Made by a program: the position numbers and the translations under genes. DNA of 9,714 nucleotides from assembly GCA_028692535.1 (NCBI GenBank), contig JAQUXD010000046.1:1785-11498 (forward strand), read 5' to 3'. Source of the stretch: Eubacteriales bacterium. GTDB taxonomy: Bacteria; Bacillota; Clostridia; Peptostreptococcales; Anaerovoracaceae. Below are positions 1-5,439 of the stretch, one piece after another. Each line of letters begins with the position of its first letter. The stretch's first letter is position 1. The notes beneath the pieces were generated by a model, which was given only the letters and a program-made list of their open reading frames with translations, ran no database searches and had not been told where the DNA came from.

Positions 1-1220
1 CCCAGCCATTGCACTAAATTCAATTCGGAATCGTTGAAAAAGGCGGAATGGTCCACCGGGAAATAAGATTGTGTCGTGCTGGCGCCCCATTTAAAGGTGC
101 CTTCATCCGGCTCGAGCTCTCCCATCAGTATTTTGAACAATGTGGTATTTGCGATCTCATTTTCGCCCACAAAAGCGATTTTATCCTCCCTGTTCATTTG
201 GAAGGTGACGCGGTCCAGCACTTTTATGCCGTTCACTGTCTTGCTGATCCCCGTGACAAACAGGGCATCTTTGCCGATCGGGCGATCAATGGTAAATCCG
301 ACAAAAGGATATCTCCGAGATGAGACCGGCAGATCATCCACGGTGATTTTATCCAGCAGTTTCTTCCGCGACGTTGCCTGTTTTGATTTTGACTTGTTTG
401 CCGAAAACCTCTGGATGAAGCTTTGAAGTTCTTTGATCTTATCTTCGTTCTTTTTATTCTGATCTTTCATGATCTTTTGTATCAACTGGCTGGATTCATA
501 CCAAAACTCGTAATTGCCCACGAACATATTGATCTTTCCGTAGTCCACGTCCACGACGCTGGTACACACGGTGTTGAGAAAATGTCTGTCATGGGAGACA
601 ACGATCACTGTCCCCTCGTAATCCATCAGAAAATTCTCCAGCCAGCTGACAGCGCCCACGTCCAGATGGTTGGTCGGCTCATCCAGCAAAATGATTTCAG
701 GCTTTCCAAACAGAGCCTGCGCAAGCAACACCTTCACTTTTTCGTTTCCTGTCAATGAATCCATGGGACGGCAGAGCAAATCCACGTCAAGACCAAGTCC
801 CTGGATCAGCCTGCTTGCATCGGATTCCGCCTCCCAGCCGTTCAGCTCGGCGAATTCACCTTCGAGTACCGAGGCCGTCAAGCCGTCCTCGTCGGAAAAA
901 TCTTCCTTGGCGTACAAGGCGTCTTTTTCTTTCATGATCTCATACAATCTGGCATTGCCCATAATGATCGTATCCAAAACCGAGAATCGGTCAAAGGCGA
1001 AATGGTCCTGTTTCAGAACGGATATACGCATATGTTCGGGAATTTTTACATCGCCGGTCGTTGGCTCCAGGTCGCCCGATAAGATTCTTAAAAAGGTAGA
1101 TTTTCCAGCTCCGTTGGCGCCGATGATCCCATAGCAATTCCCGGGGGTGAATTTCAGGTTCACATTCTTAAAAAGAGGCGAACCGTCAAAAGTAAGACTA
1201 ACGTTTGTGATAGTTATCAT
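1..1220 (-). CDS. ABC-F family ATPase, YkpA/YbiT-like (partial, C-terminus cut by window edge)
   Basis: This is a soluble protein with two ATP-binding cassettes and no membrane segments. ABC-F proteins bind the ribosomal E site and help translation; some give antibiotic resistance. The first 406 residues are visible, and the family is usually about 520-540 long, so most of the second cassette is missing. Cassette 1 is intact: Walker A GANGAGKST at residues 34-42, a signature-like LTGNEK at 156-161 (variant of LSGGE), Walker B ILLD at 177-180 with catalytic E181 in EPTNHLD, and the switch histidine H210. A lysine-rich linker (about 240-292) joins the cassettes. In cassette 2 the Walker A reads GENEIANTT at 352-360, so the usual GK pair is AN. 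The ATG is preceded by GGGAG about 6 nt upstream. The LTGNEK signature and FKWG near 377 suggest the YkpA/YbiT branch rather than a resistance branch; that subfamily call comes from memory of motifs. Confidence 0.93.
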   Translation of the reverse strand, partial: MITITNVSLTFDGSPLFKNVNLKFTPGNCYGIIGANGAGKSTFLRILSGDLEPTTGDVKIPEHMRISVLKQDHFAFDRFSVLDTIIMGNARLYEIMKEKDALYAKEDFSDEDGLTASVLEGEFAELNGWEAESDASRLIQGLGLDVDLLCRPMDSLTGNEKVKVLLAQALFGKPEIILLDEPTNHLDVGAVSWLENFLMDYEGTVIVVSHDRHFLNTVCTSVVDVDYGKINMFVGNYEFWYESSQLIQKIMKDQNKKNEDKIKELQSFIQRFSANKSKSKQATSRKKLLDKITVDDLPVSSRRYPFVGFTIDRPIGKDALFVTGISKTVNGIKVLDRVTFQMNREDKIAFVGENEIANTTLFKILMGELEPDEGTFKWGASTTQSYFPVDHSAFFNDSELNLVQWL

Positions 1221-1236
1221 TGTTTCTCCCTAATCT

Positions 1237-1260
1237 GAAAGAGCCCCGAAGGGCTCTTTC
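1237..1260 (-). terminator. Hairpin with UUCG loop between Nudix and ABC-F genes; terminator-like
   Basis: The arms GAAAGAGCCC and GGGCTCTTTC are perfectly complementary (10 bp). Read on the transcribed minus strand they enclose UUCG closed by a C-G pair, a very stable tetraloop. The hairpin begins 1 nt after the Nudix stop codon and ends 16 nt before the ABC-F start. The U-rich part is short and lies inside the 3' arm (CUUUC), followed by AGAUUAG rather than a U-run. It may therefore be a weak or leaky terminator, an mRNA-stabilising 3' end, or a control element for ABC-F. The structure is plain in the sequence; its function is inferred. Confidence 0.7.
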
Positions 1261-1261
1261 T

Positions 1262-1876
1262 TTATTGTTCATTAAAAACCTTGAGGAAATGAACGACGAT
1301 CCGCGCCGTGAGGCCCCAAATAGAGAACTCCCCGTAATTCCATATGGGAACGTTGCATCGCCCTTTGATCCAGTCGTACTTGTGAGGAGAGTCCACCATG
1401 TGATACGGGAAATCATCCTTGATGTCCGCCAATACATCAAAGTCGTAGATGTAAGGCGCATTGTCCGCAAAAAACTCCAGAGGCACCAGGAAAATCTCTT
1501 CTACTTCGGATTCTTGTATCACGATATTGGGAAGATCGCTGTGCGCGATCTGGCCGATAAACGTGTGAATGGTGACGCCGGTATAGTTGTGCAGCGTATC
1601 AAATTGACCCAAAAGCGTGACGCGATGCGGCGGCAGCCCCAGCTCTTCTTCCATTTCCCTTAATGCGGTACGCTCGGGTTTTTCTCCCGGATCGATACGG
1701 CCTCCGGGAAAGCAGATTTCCCCGCCCTGGCGAATGCCATTGGCCCTTTTTTCAAAAAGAAGATACAATCCGTCTTCTTTTTCCACGAGCGGGATCATGA
1801 CTGCGCTGGCCCGCTCCACCTCGATGATACCGGGTTTGCGGCCATCCAGTTTTTCCTTGATCTCCCAAGCTTTCAT
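1262..1876 (-). CDS. Nudix hydrolase, CoA pyrophosphatase (NudL/YeaB)-like
   Basis: This is a 204-residue Nudix hydrolase that would cleave a nucleoside diphosphate linked to another group. A complete Nudix box GX5EX7REUXEEXGU runs from G59 to L81 (the PGGRIDPGE region through REMEEELGL), including the metal-binding REMEEE glutamates. Just before it, LLFEKRANGIRQGGEICFPGG fits the extra motif of the CoA-pyrophosphatase (UPF0035) branch, so CoA or acyl-CoA is the likely substrate, giving 3',5'-ADP and 4'-phosphopantetheine. The substrate is an inference from the family. ATG at 1876 is taken as the start, with AGGA 9 nt upstream; a TTG one codon earlier (1879) is also possible. The gene lies 17 nt after the P-loop gene and is followed at once by a hairpin. 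The protein is cytoplasmic, with no signal peptide or membrane segment. Confidence 0.92.
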   Translation of the reverse strand: MKAWEIKEKLDGRKPGIIEVERASAVMIPLVEKEDGLYLLFEKRANGIRQGGEICFPGGRIDPGEKPERTALREMEEELGLPPHRVTLLGQFDTLHNYTGVTIHTFIGQIAHSDLPNIVIQESEVEEIFLVPLEFFADNAPYIYDFDVLADIKDDFPYHMVDSPHKYDWIKGRCNVPIWNYGEFSIWGLTARIVVHFLKVFNEQ

Positions 1877-1893
1877 CAATATGCTTCCTGCTG

Positions 1894-2313
1894 CTAGTTC
1901 AAAATTTTGTATTGATTGACGTAACTGCCCAATGCTTCGATATCCTGGCTGATACTGACCACGAAATCCGGTCCGTGCTTTTCGGATATACTAGCCAAAC
2001 GGCTCAGGAATTCCTCGAGATCTTCCAATTTTACATCCGCATGCTTCAGAATGCTGTCGATAAAGATGATTTCTATATCGTGATCCTGACTGATGATCCC
2101 ATAAAGAAAGCCGATATACTCATCGATATTCGTTACGTGCTCAAAGTCTTCCATGCACACTACTCGAATACGATACTTCAAATCGTACATCAGCCTGTGA
2201 TTCTTGTTGATGAACACAACGCTCCCGTTAACCTTATCCAGGCTGGCGTTGGCCATATCAACCATCCTTTTGGTCTTACCACTGCCTTTGTGGCCAATGA
2301 GTAACTTCACCAT
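1894..2313 (-). CDS. Small P-loop NTPase of unknown function (Clostridia-type conserved protein)
   Basis: This 139-residue protein begins with a beta strand and a perfect Walker A, GHKGSGKT, at residues 7-14. A hydrophobic strand ending in aspartate (IIFID, 82-86) looks like Walker B, and VVSISQD at 118-124 could be the next strand with a sensor-type residue. It is much shorter than most P-loop ATPases and shows no added domain, membrane segment or signal peptide. I recall similar short proteins in Clostridia that databases label 'twitching motility protein PilT' or 'ATP-binding protein'. It lacks the size and layout of PilT, so that label should not be trusted. It opens a unit with the Nudix and ABC-F genes, behind a clear promoter and an AGAGGGGG ribosome binding site 8 nt before the ATG. 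Its nucleotide, partner and role are unknown. Confidence 0.85.
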   Translation of the reverse strand: MVKLLIGHKGSGKTKRMVDMANASLDKVNGSVVFINKNHRLMYDLKYRIRVVCMEDFEHVTNIDEYIGFLYGIISQDHDIEIIFIDSILKHADVKLEDLEEFLSRLASISEKHGPDFVVSISQDIEALGSYVNQYKILN

Positions 2314-2321
2314 GATGATCG

Positions 2322-2329
2322 CCCCCTCT
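2322..2329 (-). promoter_or_regulatory. Ribosome binding site of the P-loop gene
   Basis: AGAGGGGG on the minus strand lies 8 nt before ATG at 2313. It is a strong purine-rich match to the 16S rRNA 3' end and supports this ATG as the start. Confidence 0.65.
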
Positions 2330-2379
2330 GCATTTTTTTGATCTATTTATATTCTACCATTGACGCTGTTTGTTTAATC

Positions 2380-2408
2380 ATTATACATGACCCTCCCATC
2401 CGCGACAA
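2380..2408 (-). promoter_or_regulatory. Sigma-A-type promoter for the P-loop / Nudix / ABC-F unit
   Basis: On the minus strand a perfect -10 TATAAT (2385-2380) lies 17 bp after a -35-like TTGTCG (2408-2403; 4 of 6 match TTGACA). Transcription would start near 2373, giving a leader of about 60 nt before the ATG at 2313. The site lies in the largest intergenic gap of the window, just after the rlmN stop codon, so it marks the start of a new unit. A second A/T-rich TAGAAT lies closer to the gene but has no convincing -35. No operator repeat or riboswitch fold was seen in the leader. Confidence 0.7.
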
Positions 2409-2425
2409 GGATAACCCGACAAATT

Positions 2426-3442
2426 TCAGGAATTATTTCGTCTGAGCTGACCGCAGGCGGCCGCAATGTCCGATCCCAGCTGTCGGCGGATACTTACGGG
2501 TATGCCTCGGTCTTCCAATACGCGGGCAAAACGGGCTGCCCGACTCCTTGAACTTCCCTGCATGCCGATCTCCGCCACCGGATTCAAAGGAATCAAGTTC
2601 ACGTGGCATAGCATGCCCCGAAGCAATTCGGCAAGACGACGGGCTTCTCCCGGATCATCGTTTTTGCCTTCGATCAATGCGTATTCGAATGTGATACGCC
2701 TTCCCGTCTGTTCGGTGTATTCCCGGCAGACCTTCATCAACTCCTGCATCGGCCAGGCCTTTGCCACCGGCATTCGCTGCTCTCGCTCCCTCTGAGATGA
2801 CGCATGGAGCGAAATAGCCAGATTGACCTGAGGAAAATCGATGCCGAACTGCCGGATCTTCGGAATCAGACCGCAAGTGGAAACCGTCATATTGCGATAG
2901 CTCAACCCCACGCCGTCAGGATCGTGAATCGTGCGGAGAAACTGAGAAACCTCAGCATAATTATCAAAGGGCTCACCCATCCCCATGAGCACGATGTGAT
3001 TCACAGGCGCCTCCGCCCGCTTCTGACAAACAAGGAATTGATCCAACATCTCCCAGGCCTTTAAGTTGCGAACTTTTCCCCCGATTGCGGAGGCGCAAAA
3101 GCTGCATCCCATGGCACACCCCACCTGAGTAGAAAGACACAGCGTATTGCCGTATTCGTACTTCATAAAGACCGACTCAATCGTATTGCCGTCGGGAAGC
3201 GTCAGCAGAAATTTGCGGGTTCCGTCAGCGGAAGAGATCTGTTCAGCCGCGATGACCAACGACTCGAAGGAACAGGAATCCCTCAGCTTTTCCCGAAGCG
3301 CTCCGGGCAGATCCGTCATCTCCTCGATGCGATCCACGCCTCTGCTGATCCATTGGAAAAGCTGCTTTTCTCTGTAAGCAGGCTCCCCAAGGGACACAAG
3401 GAACGCTTTTCGCTCTTCTCTGTTAAGGGCCTTGATATTCAT
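2426..3442 (-). CDS. rlmN: 23S rRNA (adenine(2503)-C(2))-methyltransferase RlmN, radical SAM
   Basis: This is a radical-SAM enzyme that methylates C2 of A2503 in 23S rRNA (and A37 of some tRNAs), tuning the peptidyl-transferase centre and decoding. The 338-residue length is typical. The CxxxCxxC iron-sulfur motif is CAMGCSFC at C109, C113 and C116. The two methyl-transfer cysteines known from E. coli (C118, C355) match C102 in TLCLSTQVG and C330 in DIAAACGQL, and E89 in TIESV matches the E. coli Glu105. MGMGEPFDN at 153-161 and VNLAISLHA at 206-214 are further family blocks. All key residues are therefore present. The resistance enzyme Cfr is a relative, but the overall motifs and housekeeping context favour RlmN. 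The ATG has AGGAG about 8 nt upstream. The gene follows the EamA gene after 43 nt and is probably last in its unit; I see no clear terminator behind it. Confidence 0.96.
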   Translation of the reverse strand: MNIKALNREERKAFLVSLGEPAYREKQLFQWISRGVDRIEEMTDLPGALREKLRDSCSFESLVIAAEQISSADGTRKFLLTLPDGNTIESVFMKYEYGNTLCLSTQVGCAMGCSFCASAIGGKVRNLKAWEMLDQFLVCQKRAEAPVNHIVLMGMGEPFDNYAEVSQFLRTIHDPDGVGLSYRNMTVSTCGLIPKIRQFGIDFPQVNLAISLHASSQREREQRMPVAKAWPMQELMKVCREYTEQTGRRITFEYALIEGKNDDPGEARRLAELLRGMLCHVNLIPLNPVAEIGMQGSSRSRAARFARVLEDRGIPVSIRRQLGSDIAAACGQLRRNNS

Positions 3443-3485
3443 AGATTTTCTCCTGCGGCTTCTATAATCTTTGATCGCAAAATTG

Positions 3486-4367
3486 CTATTCCTGCCTTCT
3501 CCGAAGCAGACTGGAAATATCGACTTCGGCCCACAGGACTGCGACCAGCATCAACGCCGCGCCCACGTACGCTCTCGGGCGCAACACCTCTCCCACGATC
3601 CAGTAAGCAGCTCCGGCAGCAAACACAGGTTCCAGCGTGAAAATCAATCCCACATGATTCGAACTGGTATACTGCTGTGCCACAGACTGCGTTATGAAAG
3701 CAAATCCTGTGGAGAAGATGGCAAGCAGGAGCACAACACCCCACACATCGGCGCCGATCACCTCGGCGCTGTGCCCGAACAACACGCTGAGTACCGTCAT
3801 GAGCGCCGCAACCGTTCCCAGAACCATAACGCCCAGCTGCAGAGCATCCACTCTACTGTTCTGAACCGCAATTTCCGTCACGACGATATCTCCGGCATAG
3901 CACAGCGCAGCCACCAGACACAGCATATCGCCGAAGGCGGGAGCAAACCGTTCGTTGAGCGTCATAAGCGCCATGCCGACAGTGGCCAAAAGAAGGACGA
4001 AAATCAACTTCGGAGCAGGGCGGATCTTTCGAAAAAAAAAGTTGATTAGCGGAGTGAAAATCACAGGGAGCGCCACGATAAATCCGACATTGGTCAGATT
4101 GGTATGCAGTATTCCGAAATTCGTAAAAGCATAAACACAGGTGAGCAACAGCCCGATCAGAAAACCGTAGCGCAGCGTTTCTCTGCTCACAGGCCTCATT
4201 TTTTTGTAAAAGACAAGGTATGCCAGAGCAAAGGCGATCAGAAAGCGCACAGCGCACAGCGTAAAAGGATGCAGGACTTGCAACGCAAAATCGGACATCA
4301 CATAAGAAACGCCCCAAAAGACAGTCACCATGATCAACGCAACATCCGCTTTTTTTTGGTTCGACAC
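3486..4367 (-). CDS. EamA/DMT-family transporter, ten-helix membrane protein
   Basis: This is a 293-residue integral membrane protein of the drug/metabolite transporter superfamily. It shows about ten hydrophobic helices arranged as two repeated EamA halves of five. Landmarks are the first helix ALIMVTVFWGVSYVMSDFA, the repeat-1 end near LHTNLTNVGFIVALPVIFTPL, and the repeat-2 equivalent QYTSSNHVGLIFTLEPVFAAG followed by a GEVL segment. These match the usual EamA pattern in which a helix ends in a 'P.....' or 'EP.FA' motif. The substrate cannot be told; relatives export amino acids, metabolites or drugs. The start is GTG at 4367, giving a short SNQKKAD head before helix 1, with GGGAG just upstream. 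Reading further upstream in this frame only runs into holA. It begins 13 nt after the holA stop and ends in a basic tail (LLRRRQE), presumably cytoplasmic. Confidence 0.9.
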   Translation of the reverse strand: MSNQKKADVALIMVTVFWGVSYVMSDFALQVLHPFTLCAVRFLIAFALAYLVFYKKMRPVSRETLRYGFLIGLLLTCVYAFTNFGILHTNLTNVGFIVALPVIFTPLINFFFRKIRPAPKLIFVLLLATVGMALMTLNERFAPAFGDMLCLVAALCYAGDIVVTEIAVQNSRVDALQLGVMVLGTVAALMTVLSVLFGHSAEVIGADVWGVVLLLAIFSTGFAFITQSVAQQYTSSNHVGLIFTLEPVFAAGAAYWIVGEVLRPRAYVGAALMLVAVLWAEVDISSLLRRRQE

Positions 4368-4380
4368 CGGCTCCCTCTTT

Positions 4381-5439
4381 CTACACCATCGCAATAAACA
4401 ATTCCATCGCCAGCGTAGCGGGCATGGAACCGCTTTTGATATCCTTTTCCAGACGATACGCTGCGGCAAGACTGTCGGACAGGTCTGCCGCGTTTCGCTT
4501 TCCGGCGGCTTCCACGGCCTTGCGCAGGCGAAACGGGTGAACACTCATGACCTCGGGAAGTTCTCTGGCGCTCTGTCCGGCATCCAGCCGCTCCCTGGCG
4601 ATCAGCATCAGTTCCAGCTGGGAACACAGAAGCGCGATCAATTGAAACACTTCACGGTCTGCATCGGAGGAAAGCAATCCGGATAGCCGATTTTGAAAAA
4701 GCTTCAGCGCCAATCCTTTTTTACCGGAAAAAGCCGCTTCCAAGAGCTGAAAAGCATCGCTCTGCGCAGAGGCTGCTGTCACAGCTTCGAAATCGGCAGT
4801 TCCGATCTCCGGATCCTGGCTGTAGGAAGCTGCTTTGATCAGGTCGTTCATCAGATGATGCAGTGTATAATCGGAGTTTTTGTCACCGTATCCCGTTCGC
4901 TCGATCAAGCTGCCGATGGCCTGCGGCGAAGCGGACTTCCCCATTGCCGCTAGTTTTTTTCGAATAAAGCCCTTCAGTATCTGTCCGCTGATCGGTGAAA
5001 ATTCCAATACCATTCCATGTTCGCGGATCGCTTTGTACGCGCCGGTTCTCTTGTCCGCGCCGGCGCACTTAAATACCAGCGCCGTTGATTCAGGCACTGA
5101 GCGAAGATACGCAACCAGCTCCGCTTGCTCTGCGGGGCTGCAGCCTCTGCCTTTCCCCGCTCCGAAAAAATCCGAGTCTTCCACGATCACAAGTCTGCGC
5201 TTCGAAAACAAGGGCAGCGTTTCGCAGGCAGCGATCAACGCTGAAACCTGAGCATCCCCTTCGGAGAAAACGACGGTATCCATGGCGGCCGCGGAAGGAT
5301 CGATCAGATCTCTTGTCAGTTCTTCCACCGCCCAACGCATCAGATAGTCTTCCGGGCCGTACAGGAGCATTGCCGATGGATAGACATGAGTTTCCAGCAT
5401 TTTTTGAAACGTCTTGTAAGCATGCTCTTCCTGTTTCAT
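4381..5439 (-). CDS. holA: DNA polymerase III subunit delta (HolA)
   Basis: This is the clamp-loader delta subunit, which opens the beta sliding clamp during replication. Its 352 residues match the usual 330-350. The N-terminal part shows the family's LLYGPEDYLMRWAVEEL (residues 25-41), VVFSEGD, a LPLFSKRRLVIVEDSDF strand-helix (about 75-91) and TALVFKCAGADKR (about 119-131), which form the AAA-like fold without a catalytic P-loop. The C-terminal helical part includes ALKLFQNRL and the ERLDAGQSARELPEVMSVHPFRLRKA region typical of delta collar domains. The ATG overlaps the comEC stop as ATGA, implying translational coupling, and GGA lies 6 nt upstream. comEC-holA adjacency is common in Firmicutes, which supports the call. 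rpsT, which often follows holA, is absent here and an EamA gene takes its place. Confidence 0.93.
   Translation of the reverse strand: MKQEEHAYKTFQKMLETHVYPSAMLLYGPEDYLMRWAVEELTRDLIDPSAAAMDTVVFSEGDAQVSALIAACETLPLFSKRRLVIVEDSDFFGAGKGRGCSPAEQAELVAYLRSVPESTALVFKCAGADKRTGAYKAIREHGMVLEFSPISGQILKGFIRKKLAAMGKSASPQAIGSLIERTGYGDKNSDYTLHHLMNDLIKAASYSQDPEIGTADFEAVTAASAQSDAFQLLEAAFSGKKGLALKLFQNRLSGLLSSDADREVFQLIALLCSQLELMLIARERLDAGQSARELPEVMSVHPFRLRKAVEAAGKRNAADLSDSLAAAYRLEKDIKSGSMPATLAMELFIAMV

Noticed and set aside
670..1134. Plus-strand open frames of 100-150 codons in the first 1.1 kb
   Set aside because: They mirror the minus-strand ABC-F gene, whose cassette motifs are continuous from 1220 to the window edge.
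2310..2336. A possible 8-residue leader peptide in the P-loop gene leader (ATG at 2333, stop overlapping the gene start)
   Set aside because: It has no ribosome binding site, no telling residues and sits by chance over the real AGAGGGGG site.
2386..2425. A terminator after rlmN
   Set aside because: No stem of useful length followed by a U-run could be found between the rlmN stop and the next promoter.
3471..4049. A 192-codon plus-strand open frame across the EamA gene
   Set aside because: It is antisense to a clear ten-helix transporter and its sequence is histidine-, glutamine- and serine-rich with no fold signal.
4368..4544. An N-terminal extension of the EamA protein upstream of 4367
   Set aside because: It lies wholly inside holA in another frame, its residues are arginine- and proline-rich with no hydrophobic pattern, and the GTG at 4367 gives a normal EamA head with a ribosome binding site.
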